Assembly: GCA_013359135.1 (NCBI GenBank)
Contig: JABWCN010000022.1
Location: 62,001-126,000, forward strand
Direction of reading: 5' to 3'
Length of the DNA stretch: 64,000 bases
From: Pseudobdellovibrionaceae bacterium
GTDB taxonomy: Bacteria > Bdellovibrionota > Bdellovibrionia > Bdellovibrionales > Bdellovibrionaceae
Part shown: positions 54,098-61,789 of the stretch, one piece after another
Position numbering within the stretch: position 1 is the first letter of the stretch
Layout of the letters: each line of letters opens with the position of its first letter
The notes under the pieces: model-generated
Databases searched by the model: none
What the model was told of the DNA's origin: nothing
The model's input: only the letters and a program-made list of their open reading frames with translations
Position numbers and translations under genes: made by a program

Positions 54098-55576
54098 GTG
54101 GAATTAGATAAAAATCTACTGTATCAACTTGAAGCTTATACAAAAGCTGGAGAAACAAAAAAAGTAATAGCGGTTTTAGATACGCTTAGTCCAAAAAAGA
54201 TTCCAAGAGCCTATGCTGCCTCAATTGCAAAAATCTGCTTTAGAAATAGTCTTTATTTATACTCACTGCGGGTTTTAGACTCAATCATTAATGCTGAGGT
54301 AAAGCTTAGTATAGAACCTCAGCCGGATGAAATTATAGCTTATGCAATGGCATTAGTATCATTAAACATGAATACTGAAGCTAGAAAACATTTAAAGAAA
54401 ATTGATAAAGAGTTGTTTCCTGATGCTCTATTGTTTGAATCTTTCTCTTATTTTGGTGAGTGGAATTATGAAAAAACTATTCCGTTGTTGAAAAAATTTA
54501 GTCGCAATCCAAGAGTAAGTTATTATCGTCAAATTGTAGGAAAGGTTAATTTAATAGCGGCTTACGTTCTTTGTGCAAGGTTAGTAGAGGCTGAAGAACT
54601 CTTGTTAGAGGTTCTGCAAGTTTGTAAAGAGAAAGGGTATTTATTACTGCTAGGAAATAGTTTAGAACTTTATGCGCAGTTAGAAATTCAAAATAAAAAT
54701 TATCGAAAAGCGCTTGAATATTTAGAAGAAGCAAAGAAAGTTCTGAATGATACAAATTCGATTTATTATTTTTTTATTCGTAAATGGGAGAGTATTTGTC
54801 GTTTGTTGTTATCTCCACAGGATCCAAAGTACGTCTATCAATGCCAACAACTTAAAGAGGAAGCACTTAAATGGCGGCATTGGGAAACGTCTAGGGATAT
54901 TGATTTGTACGTTGCTTTTTCAACTCATGATGATGAACTTTTACAAAAGTTATTATTTGGGACAAAAAATAATCATTTTTTAAAAAAAATGAAGAAGCTA
55001 TTTGGCAGAGAGTTTGTTCCTAATAAAAAATACCTTTTGAAAGGTAAAGGCTTTATAAACGTTAATGAATTTAAAACTATTAGTTTTCAAGAGTGTGTTA
55101 GTTTGTTAGAAGGGAAGCCATTACTTACTAAACTTTTCATAGTTTTAACTTCAGATTTTTACAAGCCTTCAAATTTTGGCCAGTTATTTTCAAAATTATT
55201 TCCTGATGAAAAATTTAATCCATATACTTCTAGAAAACGAGTGATAAATCTTATTTACTCTCTAAAAAAAGAATTAAATAAGAAAGAAATCAATTTCATA
55301 ATTAAAAAAGACAAAATGGACTTTATTTTTGAGGTTAATTATGGAATCAATCTTCTTTATGAGAGACGTGGACATAGGAGTCACTTTGCTCCATCTCTGA
55401 AAGAGAGATTAATGCAACTTAAAAGTAGGACTTTTACGTCTTTAGAACTTTCTAAAGTATTGAACTGTTCTCGAAGAAAGGCTCAGATGACGATAAAAAA
55501 ATTATCTGAGGAAAATTTTATTGTAATTTTAGGAAAAGGTTCTAAAACAAGTTATAAACTTAAAGCAGCTTGTTAA
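54098..55576 (+). CDS. TPR-like protein with C-terminal winged-helix domains, putative regulator
   Basis: 492 residues from GTG 54098. Residues 1-250 are alpha-helical with TPR-like spacing (RAYAASIAKICFRNSLYLYS, YAQLEIQNKNYRKALEYLEE, AKKVL). Residues about 330-415 look like an OmpR/SARP-type winged helix (FKTISFQECVSLLEGKPLLT, RKRVINLIYSLKKELNKKEI). The last 60 residues form another winged helix (FTSLELSKVLNCSRRKAQMT, IKKLSEENFIVILGKG). Cytoplasmic, no signal peptide. Divergent from the glycosyltransferase, with a 22-nt gap before FKBP. Likely a transcription factor but the family is not named with confidence. Confidence 0.6.
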   Translation: MELDKNLLYQLEAYTKAGETKKVIAVLDTLSPKKIPRAYAASIAKICFRNSLYLYSLRVLDSIINAEVKLSIEPQPDEIIAYAMALVSLNMNTEARKHLKKIDKELFPDALLFESFSYFGEWNYEKTIPLLKKFSRNPRVSYYRQIVGKVNLIAAYVLCARLVEAEELLLEVLQVCKEKGYLLLLGNSLELYAQLEIQNKNYRKALEYLEEAKKVLNDTNSIYYFFIRKWESICRLLLSPQDPKYVYQCQQLKEEALKWRHWETSRDIDLYVAFSTHDDELLQKLLFGTKNNHFLKKMKKLFGREFVPNKKYLLKGKGFINVNEFKTISFQECVSLLEGKPLLTKLFIVLTSDFYKPSNFGQLFSKLFPDEKFNPYTSRKRVINLIYSLKKELNKKEINFIIKKDKMDFIFEVNYGINLLYERRGHRSHFAPSLKERLMQLKSRTFTSLELSKVLNCSRRKAQMTIKKLSEENFIVILGKGSKTSYKLKAAC

Positions 55577-55598
55577 TTTTTTAAAAAGGATAGATGCT

Positions 55599-55934
55599 TT
55601 GGAGCAGGTAAAGATAGAAGATCTTGTTATTGGTACTGGAATTAGTGTTCTTAAAGGAGCACTTTGTTTTATTAATTATGAAGGTTATCTTGAAGATGGA
55701 ACTCTTTTCGATTCAACAGAAAAGCACGGGCGTCCTTTTGAATTGGTTGTTGGTTCGAAAAAAATTATTCAAGGAATGAGTCAGGGCTTGTTGGGTATGA
55801 AGGAGGGGGGAAAGAGAAAGATCTTTGTGCCGGCAACTCTGGCCTACGGGGATAGACAAATAGGATCTTTTATTCAGCCCCAATCTAACTTAATTTTCAT
55901 AATTGAACTTATAGAGGCGAGGCTTCGAGAATAA
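55599..55934 (+). CDS. FKBP-type peptidyl-prolyl cis-trans isomerase
   Basis: 111 residues from TTG 55599, with AAAGGA 9 nt upstream. Single FKBP domain, no signal peptide, so cytoplasmic. Conserved blocks: CFINYEGYLEDGTLFDST, RPFELVVGSKKIIQGMSQGL, GMKEGGKRKIFVPATLAYGD and NLIFIIELIEA. The active-site Tyr, Phe-Asp, Ile and Tyr positions are kept, and the Trp of the pocket floor is replaced by Met (QGMSQGL), as in some bacterial members. Probably co-transcribed with the TPR-like gene. Confidence 0.93.
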   Translation: MEQVKIEDLVIGTGISVLKGALCFINYEGYLEDGTLFDSTEKHGRPFELVVGSKKIIQGMSQGLLGMKEGGKRKIFVPATLAYGDRQIGSFIQPQSNLIFIIELIEARLRE

Positions 55935-55949
55935 AAAGTCGTCTGAGAA

Positions 55950-56486
55950 TTATATGCAGCTGAGCCAGGCATCAGTGGCAACTCCCGAGGGTAGTTTTCC
56001 ATTTTCTACAGCATCAAAAAGACTTGTTTTTTCATTTATATAACCGTTAATAGCCTCAGTGCTTGAGAAAATCACTGTCGAGCTAGTGCTATTTAATGAG
56101 GTGTAGATGTCTTGACTTCCACCAACTGACAAAACAGTTATATGACCTAGTGAACTTTCGCGTCGAAAATGACCTGCTAATTTTATAACTCCATTTTCAT
56201 TGAAAACGGTAAAAACAATTTTATATCCATGATTAAATTTTATAACTCCATAACTAAATCGTTTATCATTAGATGTTAGATTGGTGGTTGTAACTGGTTC
56301 TGAAAGTTCGTAAATATATTCCGCCCGTGGGTGGCCATTGGCATTTAAATGTAGTTGATTGAGAACAACTTTTTTGATTTGTCCACTGCATTTAAAAAAA
56401 TTATTTTCACTTGCTGAAGCTGAATTTACACAAACTAACCCAGTTAAAATTGTAAGCAAAAACGTACTTAAAAAAATGTTTATCAT
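55950..56486 (-). CDS. exported hypothetical protein, third gene of TIGR02147 operon
   Basis: Start at ATG 56486, overlapping the upstream stop (ATGA), with AGGAG about 9 nt before it. 178 residues. The signal MINIFLSTFLLTILTGLVCVNSASA ends in ASA. Beta-rich mature protein with two Cys near the ends (FKCSGQ, WLSCI), possibly a disulfide. No family recognised. It belongs to the operon with the regulator (57433-58263) and its exported partner. Confidence 0.6.
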   Translation of the reverse strand: MINIFLSTFLLTILTGLVCVNSASASENNFFKCSGQIKKVVLNQLHLNANGHPRAEYIYELSEPVTTTNLTSNDKRFSYGVIKFNHGYKIVFTVFNENGVIKLAGHFRRESSLGHITVLSVGGSQDIYTSLNSTSSTVIFSSTEAINGYINEKTSLFDAVENGKLPSGVATDAWLSCI

Positions 56487-57436
56487 TTGCAATTTTCTCC
56501 TAAAGTTAAAGGTTTAAGGCAGATCCCTGTTATTGCATTCCCACTGTCACCAACTGCATTACATGGGATGAAGCCAGTCGTAATTTGAGCGTCCAGTAGC
56601 TTATGGAAAGCTTCCTGAATCGTTTGTCCATAAAAAATAAGTTGTTGTGTATCCTTCTTGTAAAATTTAGAGGAACCCTTAAAAAGGGGCGTATAAGCGG
56701 TGGCTTGACAAATATATTTACGTGCAGAGAGTTTAATCTCTGCAATGAAATTTTTAATTGCCCTGTCTCTTTCGTCATTTGAAATTTTTTTCAAAAGAAT
56801 TTTTTCTAAAAATTTTCGAACCGGTTTGGAGTTAACTCCTAGTTGCCTACGAACTAAAGTATAAAAAGCTTCGTGGACTCTCAAAATTTTCTTTTGTCCA
56901 GATGAGAGTTTATTGGTATTTGAAAGGTTTTGATACATTTCTATATTATTGCCATTTCTTTCTTGTGCAGCTGCTTGTTCGAGTATGCATGCTGGCGGAA
57001 GATTATAAATTAGATTATGATCTTCAATAATTTTTAGGTCAACTCTAGTCTAGCTGGATACTTCGCCAATAGAATGAAGTGTTTGTTCAAGCCAATTTCC
57101 TATTTTAAGATTTTCAAAAAGTTCTAGGTCATCATAATCTAATTGAAAACCATTGAGTCTTTGTATTAGAATTTTTTCAAAATCATTACTTTCAGGGTCT
57201 AGAAGTAAATTCTGATGTTGAGCTCTAACCAAGGCATTATAATAATCAAGTGTTACTGACGAGTGTCCCTTGCAAGAAACGATATGCCCACCACCAACAC
57301 CTTCACTACCATGAGAAAGCAAAACGCTTTCGTTGATTCGTTGGATGAGTGTTGGATTATTTTTTTGTGTCACTAAATTTTGAGCAAGTACAAATGTAGT
57401 TCCACTGAATAAGGCAGTTATTAAAAGCATCTTCAT
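56483..57436 (-). pseudogene. exported partner of TIGR02147 regulator, interrupted by in-frame TAG
   Basis: ATG 57436 overlaps the regulator stop (ATGA). Signal MKMLLITALFSGTTFVLAQN, then EGVGGGHIVSCKG, a variant of the GNGGD-type motif. The frame reaches a TAG at 57052-57050 (codon 129) and then continues open in the same frame for 188 more codons: TRVDLKIIEDHNLIYNLPPA, CILEQAAAQ, RVHEAFYTLVRRQLGVNS and so on to 56483. The LPxxCxxEQ and HEAxY blocks after the stop are, from memory, typical of the C-terminal part of this Bdellovibrionota family, so both halves belong to one protein of about 317 residues. A 151-residue reading from ATG 56938 is only its tail. Confidence 0.75.
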
Positions 57437-58263
57437 AAATTCTCCTGTTTTTTTGAAATTGGATAAAGTTGTATTCCTAAGTTATAAACTTGAGTTTGTT
57501 CGCCATTTTCAAGAAGTGCACACATTTCACGTCGATACTTACGAGTTAGCTCCCGTGCTTTATCAAGTTTTGAGATATCAATTGCCATCGTCATAGAAGT
57601 GATATCTTTATCTTCCGCTGAGCATTCATCAACAGCTAAAAGAGCTTTTTCAATGACTTGTTTTTGAAATTCTTTGTGAGCTGTGCTTGTATTTGCATTT
57701 GAATGATTTGTAAGAAATTTGGATGATTTAACTAAGGTTCCATTTTCTTCTAATACAAGGCCCAGTCGTTTAAGTCTTTCAACAGCAGATTTGGCCTCTT
57801 CTGTAGTTATAGAAAGTTTTTTTGAAATCCATTTTGTATCAGTTTTAAACCCGGAGATATATGTGAGTTCTAAAATGGCATAGTGATACCATTCCGAAAT
57901 AACAGCAAAGTTATCTTGGGTGAGCTGTATATAATTTGGATCGGTAACTTGCTCTAGAGTCATTAATCCAAATGACTGCAAATCTTTGGGAGTTGCCAAT
58001 AGTTTTTGACAAATATTTTGTACATTTTTTTTAGAGAGTGGGCGTTTACCACTTAAAATTTGCGATAGTGATGACGGATCAATACATAAATACTTTGAAA
58101 ATGCGCGTAAAGAGTATCGAGGATTTCTTTTGCATCGTTCTGTAAATTGACGTTGAAGCCACAAACGAAAATTTAAACGTTCTTCATTGCTCTGAATTGT
58201 ATTTAATAATATTTTTCCTGTTTGCATACGGCGGATATTAGGGTATTTTATTTCGTTTATCAA
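57433..58263 (-). CDS. TIGR02147 family putative transcriptional regulator
   Basis: 276 residues from TTG 58263; ATG 58227 (MQTGKILLNTI) is an alternative, and neither has a good ribosome site. HTH-like segment RYSLRAFSKYLCIDPSSLSQ, then ILSGKRPLSKKNV; a middle winged-helix part (DTKWISKKLSITTEEAKSAV, then ERLKRLGLVLEENG); and a C-terminus with DITSMTMAIDISKLDKAREL and YNLGIQLYPISK. It is clearly paralogous to the protein at 411-1211 (shared ITSM/FTSI and xLAIQLYP blocks). It overlaps its exported partner by 4 nt, and a striking set of inverted repeats lies just upstream. Confidence 0.85.
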   Translation of the reverse strand: MINEIKYPNIRRMQTGKILLNTIQSNEERLNFRLWLQRQFTERCKRNPRYSLRAFSKYLCIDPSSLSQILSGKRPLSKKNVQNICQKLLATPKDLQSFGLMTLEQVTDPNYIQLTQDNFAVISEWYHYAILELTYISGFKTDTKWISKKLSITTEEAKSAVERLKRLGLVLEENGTLVKSSKFLTNHSNANTSTAHKEFQKQVIEKALLAVDECSAEDKDITSMTMAIDISKLDKARELTRKYRREMCALLENGEQTQVYNLGIQLYPISKKQENL

Positions 58264-58270
58264 TTTTCAT

Positions 58271-58300
58271 TGCCACAATGTGTGGCACCAGAGTGCCACA
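58271..58300. promoter_or_regulatory. triple TGCCACA palindrome upstream of TIGR02147 gene
   Basis: TGCCACA (58271-58277), its complement TGTGGCA (58281-58287) and a third TGCCACA (58294-58300) form two overlapping perfect inverted repeats: 7 bp with a 3-nt spacer and 8 bp (TGTGGCAC/GTGCCACA) with a 4-nt spacer. GC-rich in AT-rich surroundings, directly before the regulator start; a likely operator for autoregulation or an mRNA hairpin. Confidence 0.6.
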
Positions 58301-58712
58301 TGTAATTTTTAGATGACCGCCCAGAAAATCGACAGCAGTTTTTTTTATGCTGTTCACTCAAAGAGAAAGTAAATGTCACTCGACTTAAGTGTTGTGTGAT
58401 TATTATAAGGTATATACATAAAATTACGCCAAGTGTGTCACATAAAAGAAGCTGCAATGACAATCCTTTTGTAGAAAGTTTTTGAGAAAATTAAAAGAAG
58501 AAATAATAAATCGAAGAAAGTTTGCAAGCGGAGAGGTGTTTTGATTTTACCAAGATCTAATTAGTACTTTAGTCTCAATATATATAAGCTATTTATTTTG
58601 TTTGTATTTTTTAAAGAATCTTGAAGTTGATCAATAATAGTGAGAAGATTAAAAAAAATAGTTTTAAATTTTATTGATTAGGTTAAGGAAAGATTTTTCG
58701 AAAGGGTTTTTT
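58301..58712. other. AT-rich intergenic region
   Basis: About 410 bases between divergent genes. No convincing gene, tRNA or strong terminator. A 67-codon minus-strand frame (58260-58463) covers part of it but lacks coding character and contains the palindromes. Confidence 0.4.
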
Positions 58713-59420
58713 GTGAGGTTTTTCTCGAGATATATTTGTATTTATTTTCTATTTAATGCACTATTTAACGTTGCAAACTCTACCGAATTAATTAACAGAG
58801 ATGAAAAACCGAGTTTAGAATCTTCTGATAGTGCTGTTAAATCTTCTGAAAATCAAAAAAACGATTTAAAAAATAAAAAATGGAGTTTTTTGATATCTAG
58901 TATTTCTGAAAAAATGCAAATTAAGCATATTGATCAGTTTGGTTCTACAGCAGGAGATGATGTGGTTCTTTCTGAGAAGGGGATTGGATTTTCAGGAGTA
59001 ATAGATTTATTGACAAACAGGACCTTCGGGTTACGAGGAACTGTTGACTATGATTCATTTAAGGGGGCAAGTTCAGATAATTCATTATACTGTCCTTAAT
59101 TTTCTCAAAATCGATGTGATGTTAATTTGAGTTATGTCACTTTAGGCGTTTTTTCTAGAATAAACTTTAATCAAAGTTTATTTCAATATTGGGTAGCTTT
59201 GGGGATTAATTTAAAATATCCAATTTCAAAAAAGGCCACAGCTTTAGCGGAAGGTGATATTGGAACCACGTCTTCCTATTCTATCGTTTTTGGTAGTGAC
59301 TTTTCAATAAGTCAAAACTTTTTTGTTCCTATTTCAATAGAACAACAAAACTTTTTAAATTCAGATTCAGTTCGTACTGAAATGACTCTTTTAAAAATTG
59401 GTTTGGGAAAATTTTTTTAG
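58713..59420 (+). pseudogene. outer-membrane barrel-like gene interrupted by in-frame TAA
   Basis: Start chosen at GTG 58713 (MRFFSRYICIYFLFNALFNV), with GAAAGGG 6 nt upstream; TTG 58674 is in frame but unsupported. The frame meets a TAA at 59097-59099 after NSLYCP and continues unbroken in the same frame (FSQNRCDVNLSYVTLGVFSR) to 59420. Both halves look like one small beta-barrel of about 235 residues: signal peptide, a Ser/Lys-rich stretch, amphipathic strands (KYPISKKATALAEGDIGTTS) and a terminal GLGKFF. A Cys lies on each side of the stop (LYCP, NRCD), probably a loop disulfide in the intact protein. Confidence 0.65.
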
Positions 59421-59431
59421 ATAGGTAGTAA

Positions 59432-60580
59432 ATGAAAAAAAATAAATTAAAAAAAATTGCCTGTTTCATTTTGTTTTTAAATATAGCTTCTTGTTCTCGA
59501 CTTAAAACGGGTATTGTCGACAAAATGATGCCATCCCTATCATCAGGTACTTCTAATACTTGTAGTATTTCCTCGGCAGGTGAGTTGAAGTGTTGGGGGA
59601 CAAATTCTTATGGACAAATTGGCGATGGAACAACCAGCACCAGTAATGTTCCTCTCGCTGCAGACATAGGAACAAACTACAGGCAAATTGATATAACTTA
59701 TTATAGTGCTTGTGGAATTACAACGACAGATGTTCTGAAATGTTGGGGTTTCAATAGTAATGGTCAGGTTGGAAATGGCAGTTTGACATCTCAACCAACA
59801 CCAACTGTCATCGATCAGACAGAAAAGTATTCTTTTGTTGATAAAGGAACTACAACCACTTGCGGGATCACAACAACAGGAAGTTTAAAATGTTGGGGTG
59901 GAAATTCTTATGGACAAATTGGCGATGGGACAACGGTAGATCGTTCGTCTCCAACAATTGTAGATTCGGGGACCATTTATTCATCTGTTTCTAGTGGAAC
60001 TTATCATACCTGTGGGATCACCACAGCAGGTGTTTTGAAATGCTGGGGACGTAATACGTGGGGACAGTTAGGAGATGGAACAACTACAGATCTTTTATCT
60101 CCAACTGTGATAGATTCAGGAGTTTTTTATTCTCAGGTTTCTATGGGTAGGGGGTATAGCTGTGGCATTACTACAGCTGGTGTTTTAAAGTGCTGGGGGT
60201 ATAATGGTGTTGGTAATATCGGTAATGGGACAACTAGTAATCAACTTACACCTCAAGCGATTGATGAAACGATGAAATACAAGCAAATATCAACGGGCGA
60301 TGGTGGTCATACCTGTGGAATCACAACAACTGGTGTTTTGAAATGTTGGGGGTATAACAACCACGGTCAGATTGGAAATTCATCGACAACCAATCAATTA
60401 TCACCAGTGATAATTGATGAGGGTATTTCCTATTTAAGAATTTCTGGAGGCGCTTCACACACCTGTGGGATCACCGCAGCAGGTATTTTAAAATGTTGGG
60501 GTGAAAACACTTCGAGTCAGTTAGGTGATGGAAGCACGACTGAAAAAACATCACCTAACGTGGTTAATTGGAATCCTTAA
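59432..60580 (+). CDS. RCC1-repeat lipoprotein
   Basis: 382 residues. The signal KIACFILFLNIASCSRLK has a lipobox. Seven RCC1-like repeats of about 50 residues follow, each with a CxI/TCGIT element, G-x-LKCWG, N-x-x-GQ-I/L-GDGTT and SP-x-x-x-D, so it should fold as a seven-bladed propeller. Each blade keeps two Cys (TCGIT and LKCWG), which could pair as disulfides. Likely a surface or periplasmic scaffold or adhesin. It is 11 bp after the broken barrel gene and probably in its operon. A hairpin follows the stop. Confidence 0.85.
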   Translation: MKKNKLKKIACFILFLNIASCSRLKTGIVDKMMPSLSSGTSNTCSISSAGELKCWGTNSYGQIGDGTTSTSNVPLAADIGTNYRQIDITYYSACGITTTDVLKCWGFNSNGQVGNGSLTSQPTPTVIDQTEKYSFVDKGTTTTCGITTTGSLKCWGGNSYGQIGDGTTVDRSSPTIVDSGTIYSSVSSGTYHTCGITTAGVLKCWGRNTWGQLGDGTTTDLLSPTVIDSGVFYSQVSMGRGYSCGITTAGVLKCWGYNGVGNIGNGTTSNQLTPQAIDETMKYKQISTGDGGHTCGITTTGVLKCWGYNNHGQIGNSSTTNQLSPVIIDEGISYLRISGGASHTCGITAAGILKCWGENTSSQLGDGSTTEKTSPNVVNWNP

Positions 60581-60589
60581 AGAAGAGTG

Positions 60590-60625
60590 TTTGTAGTTTT
60601 TCGATGGAAATCGTATAACTACAAA
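60590..60625. terminator. two-part hairpin between convergent genes
   Basis: TTTGTAGTT (60590-60598) pairs with AACTACAAA (60617-60625), with an inner CGAT-GGAA-ATCG stem-loop (60602-60613). It lies just past the RCC1 stop, followed by TCTTTATCC, and faces the hydrolase end on the other strand. Confidence 0.55.
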
Positions 60626-60659
60626 TCTTTATCCAGATTATTTTTACAATAACTATCTC

Positions 60660-61745
60660 TTATTGGTAATTGCTCTTGCAGAGTACTCTGTTTGAAATCT
60701 GGCGCATAGTTGATATAATATTTTCTTGGAGACGATTAAATTGTGGATTGATTTCAGACTGTCTTCCATAAAGATTAGTTTCAAACATTAATCCTGAGTG
60801 ACTTATAACTAAAGGCGAATTGATAATTGTTAACTTATCTGAAGGTAGGGTAGGAGGAGTACTTTTGTCAGTTTCAGCCTTTAGCCAAAATATATGGTTG
60901 AATTCTGAATTAAAGTTTCTTGAAAAACTGGTTACAACTTTTTCCGTATTAATAACTGTATCATTCCCTGTCATCACTAAAATAGTGGGTATTTTTATAC
61001 TAGACTCCGTTTTTAAGTTGTCTCGAATATTGCTATATACTTGAAGTGGTCCATTTAGAGGCAAGGTTTTATTTTTTACGTAACCAGAACACTCAGGGCA
61101 CCAGCTACTAAATAATTCTAGACCACGAAGTTTGTCATAATATTTTTTTAAAAAATCTTGATTAGTTATGGATAACCATTTTTTTACTCCCCTGAGAGTA
61201 CTTAGAACAATCTTACTAAAGAGGGATGTCGAAATTTCTAGAGCTGGTGCAAAAAGCAAAAGCATCTTTATCTTTTTTTGTAGATCTGGAGTTTTTGCAA
61301 GTACAGTACTTAGTAGTCCACCATTGGAAAATCCCCCTAATATCAAGGGTTGTCCATCTTTAGTTAAGTCTTTAATGATAGAGTTAGCCTCTGAAATCCA
61401 TTGTTCGTATGTGATGTGACTCATTGTTTGGTGATCTTTTCCGTGACCTGACAGCAAAGGTACGTAAACATCGTAACCTTCAAAATAAAGGGATTTGGCA
61501 ATGTCTTTTAGGTAGTATGGGGAGTCAGTTAGTCCATGTAAAAGTAAAACTTTTCCTTTGCTTAAGGAGTCAGAGCTCCTGATAAGGCTAAAAGAACTAT
61601 AGGGAGTACTAGTCTTTTCTAAGAAGTCTATGGTTTCCTCTGTGTTGCAATTAGAGCATACATCAAACCGATTATTGGCACTCGCTTTAAAGCCAATAAA
61701 AAGCCATAATAAAATTACGCCCGCTGATAACTTTATTTTCTTCAT
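60660..61745 (-). CDS. exported alpha/beta hydrolase (lysophospholipase/carboxylesterase-like)
   Basis: 361 residues. The signal peptide is MKKIKLSAGVILLWLFIGFKASA. Hydrolase blocks: VLLLHGLTDSPYYLKDIAKS (oxyanion loop), YVPLLSGHGKDHQTMSHITY, EQW, the nucleophile elbow LGGFSNGGLLS (Ser), the acid in ILVMTGNDTVINTEKV and the His in VISHSGLMFE. This is the serine aminopeptidase S33/monoacylglycerol lipase type. A Cys pair near the N-terminus (DVCSNCNTEE) and another (CPECSGY) suggest disulfides. Substrate unknown, perhaps envelope or prey lipids. Confidence 0.85.
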   Translation of the reverse strand: MKKIKLSAGVILLWLFIGFKASANNRFDVCSNCNTEETIDFLEKTSTPYSSFSLIRSSDSLSKGKVLLLHGLTDSPYYLKDIAKSLYFEGYDVYVPLLSGHGKDHQTMSHITYEQWISEANSIIKDLTKDGQPLILGGFSNGGLLSTVLAKTPDLQKKIKMLLLFAPALEISTSLFSKIVLSTLRGVKKWLSITNQDFLKKYYDKLRGLELFSSWCPECSGYVKNKTLPLNGPLQVYSNIRDNLKTESSIKIPTILVMTGNDTVINTEKVVTSFSRNFNSEFNHIFWLKAETDKSTPPTLPSDKLTIINSPLVISHSGLMFETNLYGRQSEINPQFNRLQENIISTMRQISNRVLCKSNYQ

Positions 61746-61789
61746 TTAGAATTATTTTTGCAAAGCTAGTGCCAAAGGTTAGGTTCTTA

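Noticed and set aside
56483-58263. Alternative genetic code or general stop-codon recoding to explain the in-frame TAG and TAA
   Set aside because: TAG, TAA and TGA all end well-supported genes elsewhere in the window, so only local read-through or mutation is plausible.
58260-58463. 67-codon minus-strand frame upstream of the TIGR02147 gene
   Set aside because: No ribosome site, Cys-rich odd composition and it spans the palindromic repeats; more likely leader DNA than a gene.
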